Of a stretch of DNA of 64,000 bases, positions 33,199 through 44,828 are shown in pieces. The stretch is from Aegilops tauschii subsp. strangulata (lineage: Eukaryota > Streptophyta > Magnoliopsida > Poales > Poaceae): the NCBI RefSeq assembly GCF_002575655.3, contig NC_053040.3, forward strand, positions 462,444,780-462,508,779, written 5' to 3'. Positions within the stretch are counted from its first letter, which is position 1, and each line of letters opens with the position of its first letter. Position numbers and translations under genes: made by a program. The notes beneath the pieces are model-generated. The model was not told the origin of the DNA. It saw nothing but the letters and a program-made list of their open reading frames with translations, and did not search any database.

Positions 33199-33777
33199 GG
33201 TCCTTGTAGTGCTCCGCACCGAGCCCACCGCTCGAAGCAAGCAAGTAAGCACGGACGAGAGCCCGAGCTTCGGGCTTACGATCCGGAGCCGAGGTGGAGC
33301 CTCGGCATGGCCGCGCTGGATTAGGGGGGGGGGAGGGGAGGGAAGCTTTGTGTGGGGGGTCGCGGGGGCAATAAATTGCGGCAGGGAGAGAGAGACCGGG
33401 CGGCCGGGCTTAGCGTGTGGGGTGTAAATTAGTCGGGGAATTAAAGCGGCATTAGGTGCGGGTTAGGACATGCAGGTGCGGGTCACTGTTCCGGGTGAGC
33501 TCACCGTTGGAGACGGCGGCCACTGGTACCACTAGAATTATGCAGAGGGGAAAACAAATAGGTGGTGACAGACATCGCTGCGTGGAGAGAGAGAGGGGGG
33601 GTTGTGGGTCGTTGATCTGCCTGCCAAAAGGTGTGTGCGATCGATCTGATTTGACCGACTGTGGCAGGCAGGCTGATCATCCGCCATGGTTTTTGCTGGT
33701 TCCGTCGGTGTCGTGTGCGCTTGTTTTTTGCCGTTCCTGAGCAGGTTCGGTGTGTCACTTGGGCCGTGCTTAGTTTG
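33199..33777. other. 5' flank of the ATL gene
   Basis: Upstream region of the minus-strand ATL gene, including its 5' untranslated region and probably its promoter. It is GC-rich near the gene, with a G run at 33327-33350. No certain TATA box was found. Confidence 0.4.
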
Positions 33778-34787
33778 GTCATGGAATTGAGTATTGACTT
33801 TTGCAGGACTAGTTTGGCATAGTTAATGACGCGTGCGATGCGTGCTCTGCCTACCGACCGAGTAACGTACTGGCACTCTGTTTTCTCTCTTAAACAAAAG
33901 CAGAGTACTGTACTCTTACTTCGTTGTAGTTTCGTGCATTGTACGATATACGGTGTCCGTTGGGCCGCCTAGGCGGAGAGGAGAGGCTCTGTGTTGACCT
34001 GCATTCTGAATCTCTCCACTTGGTTGCTACGAACATAGTGCAATTTCATTTCTTTGGCTTTAATGAAATGAAATGAAATGATGGGGGTCAGGAGCAAAGT
34101 TGCACTAGTATTTATTGATGTTTGATGAGATGATGATGCGTATGCTGCTGCCGTCTCCACTCCCCGGCCATGCCGGAAATGAAAATGGGTCGACCGAGCG
34201 AGCTGTGAAGGCAGAGGCATCATTGCCGCCCAAGCATGACACTGTTGGGAGGGAGGAAACGGTGAATGGAACTATGGAACCAGCTTCCTTTCTTGAGTAC
34301 GCACCACTACATATCACAGTAGCAGACGAAGGACGCCACCTGCCTCCCGGGTCCGGTGCGGACAAAAAGAAATCATGGTCTAGCACAGGCCTGTGATTCT
34401 GATTTGGCAACGACGGAAAGAGGCAGTGAAGCACCGATGAGCAAGGAAGGAAGAAACAAGCACAAGCACGCGAATCCCGAGGCGGAATTTCAAATCCAGA
34501 CCAATCTCGCGGGGTCGCCATGCAGCCCGCGGAGTCAATCGCGCGGTCAATTCACTAGGGAGGAAAGCGGGAGCCACGTCCGCTTTGGTCCTACCACCTT
34601 CTTCGTACTCCCGGCCGTAGCCACCCGACGGTGAGGCAAGGCCGGCAGCAGCAGGCCCCGTCCTGATGGCGAACCGGGGCCGAATCCACGTACGCCGACG
34701 GGGTAGCGGCCGGCGGCACCAATTACGTGCACCTGCTCGCATACGTACAGCACACCAGTCACAGTACGTGCGCCAAAACTGCTCTAA

Positions 34788-36942
34788 GGCCATCCCCATC
34801 GCGCGACCCTATCCTGTCCGTCCCCGTCCGTTTGGGGCAAAAGAGACAAATCGGGCGGCCCAGCGCGCGGGAGCAAACGGACTTTTGTCCGTTTTGTGTC
34901 TGCTTTCGACCCATCCCCGGCCCAAGTTTGCGCTGTTTTTGGGATGAAACGGACAACGGGCGCGTGTCCGCCCCTCGCCCGCCTGTCGGTGGGAGAAACC
35001 AAAACCCCCACGCCCCATTTGGCGCCATTTCCCCAAACCCTCCCACGTCCCTCCCGCCGCCCCCTCTCTCCCCCGTCTATGGCCGACGCCCAGCCGAATT
35101 CCGGCGGCCCGGCCGTCGACCCGCCCTGAAAGGTGAAGAAGAAGGCGGCAAGGAAGCCGCGGTCGGAGTGCACGCCGGAGGAGATCGCCAGGTTGGACGC
35201 CGAAGCGGCGAAGAAGAGGAGCCGGAGAGCGGTCGTCAAGGTCAATGCCGACGACCGTGCTGACTACGACCATGGTGACTCGTGGCATGAAGACGATGAC
35301 ATCTATGTCGAAGGTGATGGTGATGAAGAAGAAAGCAATGACGTTGATATTAGTGGCGAGCCATTGTTCATCGACGAGCTGACCCAAAGAGCGGAAGCAC
35401 AAAAGAAGAGGAAGAGCATTCGCACGGGTTCATACACACAAGATGAGGGCAAGTTGATTTGCCAAGCGTGGATGGAGATTAGCCAAGATCCGAGGACCGG
35501 CGCGCAACAAAAGGGCATCGTTTTTTGGACGAGAGCCCACAAAACATTCCATGAAAGGAAGATGTTCGAGCCATACCAAATTACAAGCAACCGTGGCATC
35601 GGCTCGATTCAAAAAAGATGGTTATTCATCCAACAAGAGTGCAACAAGTATCAAGCTGCATTTGAGAGCGTTGAAGCACGGCCCGTGAGTGATCTCGGCA
35701 TTGGGGACACGGTATGCTCTCCTCTTCCTAGCCCTTTCCTTGCTACGGCCATGAGACTTCGGCCTTGTATATATTTGCATGTTCACTTGTTGTTGATCAT
35801 GTGGTGTAGGCATTTCAATCTTTCGAGGCATTCAAGGCCCGGCACAATGACAAGCCATTCACTCTTACGCATTGTTGGACGCTCATCAACAATTGCCCTA
35901 AGTTCAAGGACCAATACCGTGAACTACAAAGGAAAAGAGGACTGAAGACGGCCAAGTTCGCCGGAGGTGGAGATGGCGAGGCGTTGAAGAGGCCGAGGGG
36001 CAAGACCAACTCCAAGGTCGATGACATACGTGATGCCTCATCCATGGCAGTGCATGACACTTTGCATGGCATGCTGTCTCAAAAGGATGTGAGGGATGAG
36101 AAGAAGCGGCAAAGCAAGGACGAGCAAATGAAGCAATACCTAGACCTTCAAAGAAAGAAGCTTGAGATGGAGGAGGCGGCCAAGAAGAGGAAGATCGACA
36201 TGGAGGAGGCGGCCCGGCAAAGGCAACTCGACATGGAGGAGGCGGCCCGGCAAAGGCAGCTCGACATCGAGGCCGACAACGTCAAGGCCAGGCAGAGGCA
36301 GCTCGACATCGAGGCCACCAATGCCGCCACCAAAGCGAAGGAGGTGGCCCTTGCGATCATGAGCATGGACTTGTCGAAGATGAGCGAGAAGACGAGGGCC
36401 TGGTTCGAGGCCAGGCAGAAGGAGATGCTCGACGCCGAAGGCCTGAATTAGATCGTCCGATCGGCGTGGCCGTTCTTTTTGGAAGCTGGCTTGGGTGCCG
36501 CCCGCCCGCTGGGCCACTGGCAGTGTGCCGGCGAGAAAACATTCATTTTGGAGGCCGGCTGTGTTGCGGCCGCTGGCTGTGTTGCCGGCGAGGACAACTA
36601 TTCATTTTGGAGGCTGGCTGTGTTGCCGGCGAGGACAACTATTCATTTTGGAGGCTGGCTGTGTTGCCGGCCGCTGGCTGATGCCGGCAATGGACGTGTA
36701 GGGAGTTGGCTTTGTTGCCGGCATGATGAACTGGGGCCATGAACTAGGGCTTGGCATATGAAACGTTGCTCTTTTTTTTTTAAATTGTCGCGGACAGGAT
36801 GGGGTAAACGGATGCGGCCGCGCGCTGGGCGCACGGCCACCCCATTCCAGGACAGGCCCGGACACGACCCCATTGCCCTACTCAAAGGAACAGAATCCGG
36901 ACAAAACGGACGTCCGTTTGCGGTCGCGCGGTGGAGTTGGCC
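34788..36942 (+). mobile_element. PIF/Harbinger-like DNA transposon carrying only an accessory ORF
   Basis: 2155 bp. The terminal inverted repeats match at 18 of 21 positions: GGCCATCCCCATCGCGCGAC at the left against GGCCAACTCCACCGCGCGAC read inward from the right. The target duplication is TAA (34785-34787 and 36943-36945). The unoccupied site CTGCTCTAACCCGCC is preserved in unit 2 near 38562-38576, proving the boundaries. The 3-bp TAA duplication and GG-starting ends fit PIF/Harbinger. There is no DDE transposase; the only gene is the two-exon ORF below. 36470-36740 has a roughly 50-bp repeat (TTCATTTTGGAGGCTGGCTG) in about four copies. Confidence 0.88.
35079..36451 (+). pseudogene. Harbinger accessory protein (Myb/SANT-like plus NAM-associated C-terminus), premature stop
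   Basis: Exon 1 35079-35711, phase-0 intron 35712-35809 (GT..AG), exon 2 35810-36451. After an ATG and 16 codons there is an in-frame TGA (35127), after which the frame stays open. The central part RTGSYTQDEGKLICQAWMEI with FWTRAHKTFHE and NRGIGSIQKRW is a Myb/SANT-like DNA-binding region. The C-terminal half, KDQYRELQRKRG.. followed by repeated EEAARQRQLD coiled coil and MSEKTRAWFEARQKEM, matches plant proteins with the NAM-associated C-terminal domain. Such Myb-like ORF1 products bind Harbinger ends and partner the transposase. The upstream TGA makes normal expression doubtful. No ATG in good context directly follows the stop, so I call it a pseudogene. Confidence 0.75.
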
Positions 36943-37331
36943 TAACCCGCCGTATACGTAGTAACCACGTACTACTGCAGGGCTGATTAACAGAGCCCAG
37001 GCCAGGCGCCGGTCTGGCACGGCCAGCATTGCCGGACGGGCCGGCAGCTTTTCTGTCGGTGCACAGCTAGCGCGCGTCGCCTGCCTTCGATGGCGCGCGG
37101 TCCATGCATGCGGTCGGTGCTGCGTGCACAGGTGCGAGTGCCACTGCCACTTCGAGCTATCAGCTGGTGAGCCACCCGGGGCCGCGCGCGCACGGATCGA
37201 TGGGCGGAAGGGCTTGACATCCGAGACCGAGGCGATGGCGATCGGTGCGTCCATGCATAGCGGGCCCTTCCAAAGTCTTCTGTTGCCCGGCCGGCCTCTC
37301 TACCCCACCACCCATGCGGCCTACGGGACCG

Positions 37332-37537
37332 GACGAGACTTGCCTGCTCCCCGCGCATGTGTTCATCCGTGCTCCCGCGTACGTGGCTTGATTTGATTGG
37401 AACAAAATAAGATCGACCCCATCCCTTAAAATCAGGGGGGAGATGATTATATTAGAAAGAAAAAAAGAAAAAAGACAGCCGTAAGATGAAGTGGGAGCAC
37501 GGATGAGAGCATGGGAAGGGAGCAGGCAAGCCAGATG
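37332..37537. mobile_element. MITE with ~40-bp terminal inverted repeats, possibly Mutator-like
   Basis: The ends are inverted copies. CTTGCCTGCTCCC.. then TCATCCGTGCTCCC runs inward from the left, and the right end reads GGGAGCACGGATGA then GGGAGCAGGCAAG. The flanks share GGGACCG (37325-37331 and 37538-37544), consistent with a decayed 8-9 bp duplication. Unit 2 lacks the insert at the matching place near 38955. There is no coding capacity. The superfamily assignment is tentative. Confidence 0.65.
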
Positions 37538-37642
37538 GGGACCGTGTTCAGCTCGATCGGTCAACGTTAATTGTTGTTCTCCTCCGTGACATGAGGCTTG
37601 TTTTTTTGAGATGGTCTCCATCGGGATTCTCTACCCGCTCCG

Positions 37643-39090
37643 TCTAGGCGGAGAGGAGAGGCTCTGTTGACCCGCATTCTGAATTACTTCCACTTGGTTG
37701 CTACGAGTAGAATTTTATTTCTTTCGCTTTAATGAAACGATGAGAGTCAGAAGCCAAGTTGCAGTATTATTGATTTTGATGAGATCATGATGCGTCTCTA
37801 CACCGGACATAAAAAGGGGTCGATGGAGAGAAGTCGCTCAGCTCGGCACGCGTCGCGTCGAGCCGAGCCGTGTTTCCATCATTGCCGCCCGAGCATGGCA
37901 CTGTTGCGAGGGACGAAACGGTTAATGCAAGCATGGATGGAACCGGCTTCCGGGTCCGGTTCACACAAAAGGCAATCATGGTCTAGCTCTAACACGCACA
38001 GGCCTGTGATTCTGATTCGGTCGCGATGGATGGTCGTCCTCTCTTCCTCTTCTACCGCCGTGGCAAGCTGGCAATGTCAAGGAAAGACGCGGTGAAGCAC
38101 CGATGATGGGGAAGGAAGGAAGAAAAAAAAGCACAAACACGCGAATCCCGAGGCAGGTTTTGAAATCCAGACCAGACTCTTGCTTGCTTGCTGACGGTGA
38201 CGGGTCGGGGTTTTGGTTGACTCTGCCAGGTTTCATTTCCTCTTCTCCACAAAGGCCTTTTATGGCGCGGCAGGATCCACCCAGATGCTAGCGGCATTCA
38301 ACTCCCCATGCCCGTGCATGCAATGCAATGCACCGCGTGTCCATCGCCACGAAACGCCCGCGGCCCGTCCCGTGACAGCTGACACTCCCTGCTCGTGCCG
38401 TGCTCGCTAGTCTCGCAGGGTCGGCAAGCGGGCGCGCGGAGACGAGAGCGCGGAGCCACGTCGGCTTTGGTCCTGCCACCTTCTTCGTAATCCCGGCCGT
38501 AGCGACCGACGGTGAAGCAAGGCCGGCAGCAGAGCAGCAGGCACAGTACGTGTGCCAAAACTGCTCTAACCCGCCGTATACGTAGTAACCACGTACTGCA
38601 GGGCTGATTAACAGAGCCCAGGCCAGGCGCCGGTCGGCCACGGCCAGCATTGCCGGACGGGCCGGCAGCTCTTCTGTCGGTGCACACGGGAGCTAGCGCG
38701 CGGTTCATGCACGCGGTCGGTGCTGCGTGCGCAAGTGCGATTGCCACTTCGAGTTGTCAGCTGGTGAGCCACCCCGGGCCGCGCGCGCACGGATCGATGG
38801 GCGGAAGGGTTTGACGTCCGAGACCGAAGCGATGGCGATCGGTGCGTCCGTGCATGCCGGGCCCTTCCAAAGTCTTCTCTTCTGCTGCCCGGCCGGCCTC
38901 GGACTCGCCCTCGACCTCTCTACCCCACCACCCACCCATGCGGCCTCGGGGAACGGGGACCGTGTTCCGCTCGATCGGTCAACGTTAATTGTTCTTCTTG
39001 TCCGTCACACGAGGCCTGTTTTTTTTTTTTTTTTTTTTTTTGAGATAGTCTCCATCGGGATTCTCTACCCGCTCCGTCCTTCGAAGCTTC
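37643..39090 (+). repeat. Tandem unit 2 of the four-copy array
   Basis: Joined directly to unit 1 at 37642/37643. It starts at CGTCTAGGCGGAGAGGAGAG (unit 1 equivalent about 33967) and runs to GGGATTCTCTACCCGCTCCG. It retains the empty sites for both inserts of unit 1. A pure T run of about 22 bp lies at 39019-39040. No gene. Confidence 0.8.
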
Positions 39091-39771
39091 GCTCAAGCTG
39101 TCACCATATTCGTGCCCCTACGTATAAGAGTCCTATTCTCCCCCCGGGCTCAAATTAAATCAGTAAAATCAAAGAAAAAACTAAATGTTTGTTGTGGGAA
39201 ACATTGACAAATCTTGTGTATGCTTAACATATTTTTTATCACTAAATGACATCCATGAAAATCATGGCAAAAACCAAAATCAACACTCCACACGACCTCC
39301 ACGGATGTTCCTTCGTGGTAAAAAAATTCAAGCACAGAAAATATTTATCAAAGTTTATCGCAAAAATAGGTTTTTTTTTCTGTTTTTTTTAATATTCATC
39401 CAATCTGAGAGCAGGTACAATAAGAGCATGGCTAATATTTGATCAAAAAAAGAGCATGGTTAATAGTATAGGTAGCTGCCGGCTATAGCTGTTGTCCAGT
39501 TATCTATAGCCAACCTTATAGTCACCATGTACAATAGTTAGCCGGTCACAATGGAAAGTGTCATATACTAGTCTGCGTATGACACTAGTGTATGATACTG
39601 CCTCTATAGTGCACAATATCATAGTCTGGTATCATAGTAACCTCACTCACTGTCATGCATAACACATAGTTGTACATCACATATATAATACTCAATCTTC
39701 TCTTTCTTATTTAATTGTGTGTCAACTCAACAAAAATGCCTAGCTGGAGCAATTTGACACACCTAAGAGCA
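39091..39771. other. AT-rich spacer, nothing firmly recognised
   Basis: No supported gene. 39408-39750 has short reiterated motifs (GAGCATGGCTAAT, GAGCATGGTTAATAGTATAG; repeated ATCATAGT blocks) that look like a decayed MITE, but ends were not found. Confidence 0.4.
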
Positions 39772-40428
39772 TCTATAACTGGATATATTAAATACATCAC
39801 CCTATACATTCACGGACACGCTCGAGTGCGGTTGCGGACGATGACCGGTAAATAGTCAAATTGCCGCGTTCAAAGTCGTGTACATTAATCCATGTCGTAC
39901 ATGCAACGCGAAAGAAACTACGTAAGTGATCAACGAAATTCGAAACATAGAACAAACCGCATATGACAGTTATCCGGACCAAAAGACGACAGAGTTTAAA
40001 CATCACATCTCAGCTGTATGAACGGACAAAGATCTAAAAATGCAAAAAGAGACGGAGAGGACCGAGCATCTTCACCACTTCCTCGCCAGTCCTTCGCCCT
40101 TCCGGTCACCAGAGCGGATGTAGCCCTCCGTGTGGCATCGACGGCGAGAGGGGGGGGGGGGGGGGTCGTCAGAGCCGTGGGTGATGTCGAAGTCGTCGAA
40201 CGATGAGTCGATGTAGCCGACCATCCTCTAGACGACGTTGTGCTGGTTCGCCGCCACCACCGCCTTCTTTGCCGCTTCACGCTCCGATCGCTCGGTACGG
40301 AGCCAGATTGCCTTGGCATTCTTGCGACAGAGCTGGCGGGCGTCCGGCTCTATCATTGTCAGAGAGCGGCGGAGAACAACCGTGAGGAGCTTCTCATCCG
40401 CATCAGGCTTCAGCAATCCACTATCCAA
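39772..40428 (-). mobile_element. Fragment of a degraded DNA transposon with ORF tail
   Basis: On the minus strand, residues such as KPDADEKLLTVVLRRSLTMI (40420-40340) followed, across a frameshift near 40235, by MVGYIDSSFDDFDITHG resemble the C-terminal end of proteins often annotated inside Triticeae class II elements. The left edge AGAGCATCTATAACTGGAT resembles a transposon terminus. The right edge is cut exactly where tandem unit 3 starts. A run of 18 G interrupts the frame near 40150. Family not assigned; non-functional. Confidence 0.45.
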
Positions 40429-42879
40429 CCATTCTGGAGTGTAGTGGTTATCATATATAGTCTTTTATTGATAAGCCTTTCGTTCAAGTCTTGACTCAAA
40501 CAATAATTTTGTTTATTTTATTTTTACCAACTTAAAAAGAACATTTGTCCAATTAATATTGAATATGAATTATTGTTATACAAACCTTTTTTACTTATCT
40601 ATAACTATTTCTAAAAATTACTAGAAATATGTAAACATATATAATGTCTCGCGTAAAATGAGGTGATAGATACTGGAGCGTGTACAACATGGTAAAATTT
40701 GCACGTATCATTATTTTTCTTTACATTTTTTATGCATTAGCTAAAGCATGTTTTTAAATCTAAAAAACAAAATACAATGAAATGGATAAATTTCCCACCA
40801 AAATATATAGTGGGTCTTTCTTTCTATATATATATGCTTTAGCTAATAGAATAGAGTAGTACATGCAAAAGGCATGGCTGCCTCATTTGAAATAGAATAG
40901 AGTAGTACTCCCTCCGTTCTATAATGTAATGCATATAGATAATTTTGAAAAGCCAAACCTTATAAACCGTGACCAAGTTTGTTAAGAAAATTATTTATAT
41001 GTACAATATAAAAATATAAAATATGAAACTTGGTCAAATTTTAGATGAATCTTGCTAATAAAATCTTATGATAAATCTAATGATATATGTTTGGCATTCT
41101 AGATGTAAATGCTTTTGTCCACAAACTTGGTCAAATTTTGTGAGGTTTGACTTTTCAAAAAATATATATACGCTATATTATGGAATGGAGGGGGTATTGA
41201 ATTTTGCAGGATTTGTTATTTAAGTAGTAGTAAAACGACGTTTGCGGTGCGTGCCCTGCCTACCAAGAGGTGCTCTGCTTTTCTCTTAAACGAAAGCAGA
41301 GTACAGCAGAGTACTCTGCTTAGCGGTAGAGTAGTTTGTTTGTGCAGGATACGATACCGTGGATTTGGTTGGGCCGCCATCGCATAGGCAGAGGCTATGC
41401 TTGACCTCCAGCCCGAGCATTACTCGCCTCTTAACTTCTCCCACTTGGTTGCTGCAATTTCAATTCTTTTGCTTGAGCGAAAGTCAGAGGCTGGAAATGT
41501 TTTCAAAGTTTGGTGTAATGATACGCTGGCGTCTCCACAACACGGCCATGGCGGTTCCGGTCTAGACAAAACGAAATCATGAAGCACAAGCCTGTGACTC
41601 GCGGTGGTGCTCTCTTCCTCGTCGACACCGTGGCAACCCGGCGAAGAAGGAAGAAAAGAAGAGCCGATGAGGAAGGATGAAACAAACAAACGGAAGCACG
41701 TGAGTCCCGAGGCGGATTTGAACATCCAGACGCTTGCTTGCTGCCATGTGATACGGTTGCCATGGCGGCACTGACGGTGACGTGTCAGGGTCGTGGTTCA
41801 CTTTGCCAGCCATGATTTCTTTCCTTCTCCACAAGGCCTTTTATGACCCACCCAGAAGCTAGTCTGGCAGGCTAGCGCCATTGAACTCCCTGCCCTGCCC
41901 GTGCATGCAATGCACCGCGTGGCCATCGCCGTAAAAAAACTCGGAAACTAGTAGTAGCAGCTTCTTTGTACCGTTGCGACCGATGGTGAAGCATGGCCGG
42001 CATCCTGATAGTGAGGCATGGCCAAAAACACGTACGCCGACGGGCTAGCAGTAGCAGCAAAGCAATACTACTACGTACGCGCACTGCTGCTCCTCCTAGT
42101 ACGGATATGGCAAAGTAGCGTCTGAAGATGGGGAAAATCAAATCAAAATGAGCTCGTCCACATCTCCCGACCAGAATTGCTCCAATCGGTGGAGGAGGTG
42201 TCTGTCGCGGAGGGAGGCAGAGGCGCGCGGTCGGTGCAAGTGCGAGTGCCACTTCGGGTTACACTCCGGCCGGCGTGAGCTTCCCCGGGCCACGCCCGCA
42301 CGGATCGATCGGCATTGGCGGAGGGGTTTGACATCCGACATCCGAGACCCGAGGCGACGGCGGTCGGTGGGTGCATGGCGGGCCCTTCCTTCCAAAGTCT
42401 TCTCTTCTCTTGCCCGGCCGGCTGCGGCGGGCCTCGTCTTCTCTGCCCTCACCACCCATGCGGTCTCGTGGGACGTGAACCGTGTTCCGCTCGATCGGTC
42501 AACGTTAATTGTTCTTCTCCTCCGTGACACGAGGCTTTGCTTGCTTAATGGTCTCCATCGGGATTCTCTGCCTGCTCCGCCTTTCGAAGCTTCTGAGCTG
42601 TCATATTCGTGGCTAAACTAGAGTTTACTGCTTGTCCATGTGTGCCAAACAGAAGCCCGTCGTACCATAAAATCATGGACGGAGGCAGGAACTAGAAAGG
42701 AAACCTAGCTTCTTATTTGGGCGGATAACCGCAATGCCCCCCTCCCCCGCGGTCGGCGGTTCACTCGGGGTTTTCTTCCGTTTTTCATGAAAAAGGGCGT
42801 CTAAATTGCATTAGATGACAAAACACATCCGGACGGATATGGTAAGTTTTTGGGTCCACGCACCCCGTGCTATGTACTA
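40420..42879 (+). repeat. Tandem unit 3 of the four-copy array
   Basis: Includes an AT-rich left arm (from ACTATCCAACCATTCTGGAG) shared only with unit 4, then a Stowaway insert, then the core from TTGAATTTTGCAGGATTTGT (41197) to GGGATTCTCTGCC and TTCGAAGCTTC (42610). Similarity is highest to unit 4 and lower to units 1 and 2. 42611-42879 is a spacer with no recognised gene. No conserved reading frame. Confidence 0.78.
40908..41194. mobile_element. Stowaway-type MITE
   Basis: 287 bp between TA duplications (40906-40907 and 41195-41196). The ends CTCCCTCCGTTCTATAATGT and ATTATGGAATGGAGGGGG are inverted copies. Unit 4 lacks the insert. This is the classic Stowaway (Tc1/Mariner-derived) structure of Triticeae. 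One end has GGAGGGGG instead of GGAGGGAG. Confidence 0.88.
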
Positions 42880-43200
42880 TCCAACCATTCTAGAGGTGTA
42901 GTGGTTATCGTATATAGTCTTTTATAGATAAGTCTTGCATTCAAGTCTTGGCTTAAACATCATTTTTATTTATTTTATTTTTGCTTAATTAAAAAGAACA
43001 TTTGTCAAGTTAATACTTAATATGGATTATTGTTAGAAAAACATGTTTTACTTGTCTATAACTATTTTTGGAAATTACTAAAAATATACAAACATATATA
43101 ATGCCTAGGGCAAAATGAGGTGATAGATACTGGAGCGCACACAACCTGGTGAAATTTCCACGTATCCTTATTTTTCTTTACATTTTTGTGCATTAGCTAA

Positions 43201-44350
43201 GGCCCCGTTTGATAGCAAAGTATTTTTAAAGTTTTCTGACAATACTGCAGTTTTCTAAAATACTATAGTTTTAATTACTGTGAGGTGTTTGGCTACCAAG
43301 AAAAACCTGTGGTATTAATGCTGCGGTATTCCCAAAACCACAGTATTTTCTCTGTCTAATAAAAAGAACCCCAGACCTCTTTTTTTAAAACAGAGCACGC
43401 GAAAGATACGGCTGTTGTTATCTTCTTCCCCGGTGCAAGCCGTCTCCGCCCTGTCATCCCTGGAGATCTTCACCTTCGGCGGCCATGGATAAATCAAGAG
43501 ACAACAAAGGAAAAATAACAGTTAATACGCTGATCTTCATCCTCCCGCCTCTTGCCGCAGGCCCGCCCGTTTTCACCTACAGGGCTACAATAGAAGCTAG
43601 CACGAGGGACTAATCCAGTTCAGCACGCATGATTTAGCCACAAGTGCACTTACGCGTGCAGGGGTAGCACCCCATGGGCTACCTACGTGATATGTACCTT
43701 GCCGTAGAATATGCCCGTGGACACCGTTCCGCTCCATGGCTGGCATGACGACGAATGCCAACGCCGGCACCATGAAGCCATGGAACGCAGTTATGGTGGA
43801 GGGGCTGCAGTCTGCAGAGAAGCACTTGCGCGCGGCGGGACGACAATGCACGAGGAGTCACTATTAGAGACGGCTTGCAGCAAGCTGTAGACACGACGAA
43901 CGCCATCTTGGGCGCGCGGTTACAGTTCACGGCCAGCTCCTGGCGCCCCTCCACGGCGGTGTGGATGAAAGCCGTTCCAGTCCACGCACACTCGCGTAGC
44001 TTCGCCGCATGGTGCGCGACCATGACTCAACGGTGACACAGCAGAAGGCCAAACAGTCTCGTTGTGCGTCGTCGGCTATGTCGTGTTGCGGAACGCCCTC
44101 CGTGGTAAGCTACAAGCCTTGTGTATGGTATGGCCATGCAGCGCCGTTTTGTGCATGCAACGTCTAGCTAGGCGCTAGCTTAAAACCCATTTTACATCGC
44201 TGCATACGGCACTGCCAAACAGGTCGCTGTATTATGAGTACTCTAAATTAATTTGATATGCCAATACTGTGGTATCTTATGCCGACATGCTAAAATACTG
44301 CGGTTTTTGAATACTCTGGTTTTTTAAGTACTTGGTTATCAAACACAGCC
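43201..44350. mobile_element. Non-autonomous PIF/Harbinger-like element
   Basis: 1150 bp with TAA duplications (43198-43200 and 44351-44353). The ends GGCCCCGTTTGATAGCAAAG and, inward from the right, GGCTGTGTTTGATAACCAAG are inverted copies. The empty site GCATTAGCTAAAGCATG is retained in unit 3 near 40740. AT-rich subterminal parts repeat CTGCGGTATT/ACCACAGTATT motifs. The GC-rich middle (43600-44100) has short open frames but no transposase motif. Confidence 0.85.
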
Positions 44351-44432
44351 TAAAGCATCTTTTCAAATATTAAAAACAAAATACATTGAAATGGATAAAT
44401 TTCCAACCGAAATATACAGTGGTTCTTTTGTA

Positions 44433-44590
44433 CTCCCTCCGTTCCTAAATATAAGTCTTTGGAGAGATTCCACTATGGACCACATACGGAGTAAAATGAA
44501 TGAATCTACACTCTAAAATGCATCTATATACATCCGTATGTGGTTCATAGTGAAATCGCTACAAAGACTTATATTTACGAACGGAGGGAG
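44433..44590. mobile_element. Stowaway-type MITE
   Basis: 158 bp between TA duplications. The ends CTCCCTCCGTTCCTAAATAT and ATATTTACGAACGGAGGGAG form a long hairpin with TCCGTATGTGG in the arms. Sequence style matches the common Athos/Thalos-like families of wheat. Confidence 0.92.
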
Positions 44591-44828
44591 TATAAAGTAT
44601 AACATATAGTACATGCAAAAGGCAGGATTGCCTCATTTGAAATGGAATAGAGTAGCGTGGTGACGGAATTGGGTACTGAATTTTGCAGGATTAGTTATTT
44701 AAGTAGTATGACGTTTGCGGTGCGTGCCCTGCCTACCAAGAGGTACTCTGCTTTCTCTTAAACTAAAGCTGAGTACAGCTGAGTACTCTGTTTAGCCGTA
44801 GAGTAGTTTTGTGCAGGATACGATACGG

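Larger units (their letters stand above)
33778..37642 (+). repeat. Tandem unit 1 of a four-copy non-coding array (interrupted)
   Basis: Unit 1 starts near GAGTATTGACTTTTGCAGGA and ends at GGGATTCTCTACCCGCTCCG. Landmarks shared with the other units are GCGTGC(T/C)CTGCCTACC, CAGAGTAC, CCACTTGGTTGCT, CGAATCCCGAGG, GGGCCCTTCCAAAGTCTTCT and CGATCGGTCAACGTTAATTG. It is split by a Harbinger-like element (34788-36942) and by a MITE (37332-37537). It is closest to unit 2: both carry the stretch around AACCCGCCGTATACGTAGTA almost unchanged. Open frames in the copies are short and not conserved in frame, so it is probably non-coding. Confidence 0.8.

Noticed and set aside
33199..33252. Longer 461-residue version of the ATL protein
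   Set aside because: The extra 18 codons start at GTG, not ATG; the first ATG at 33198 has a good context and gives a normal ATL N-terminus.
31849..33324. 491-codon open frame antisense to the ATL gene
   Set aside because: It is an artefact of very GC-rich codons on the opposite strand; the translation is low-complexity with no domain, while the minus strand encodes a perfect RING-H2 and transmembrane segment.
34727..35263. 178-codon open frame at the left end of the Harbinger-like element
   Set aside because: It starts in unit 1 host DNA, crosses the transposon end and overlaps the real ORF out of frame.
36140..36517. Minus-strand open frames over the accessory ORF
   Set aside because: They mirror the repetitive EEAARQRQLD coding sequence and have no domain of their own.
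39019..39040. T run as the poly-A tail of an inverse SINE or LINE
   Set aside because: No target duplication or retroposon body next to it, and unit 1 has a short T run at the same place (TTTTTTTGAGATGGTC), so it is an expanded homopolymer.
40150..40167. Run of 18 G as a G-quadruplex or regulatory site
   Set aside because: A single homopolymer inside a decayed transposon fragment; more likely a slippage product or sequencing uncertainty.
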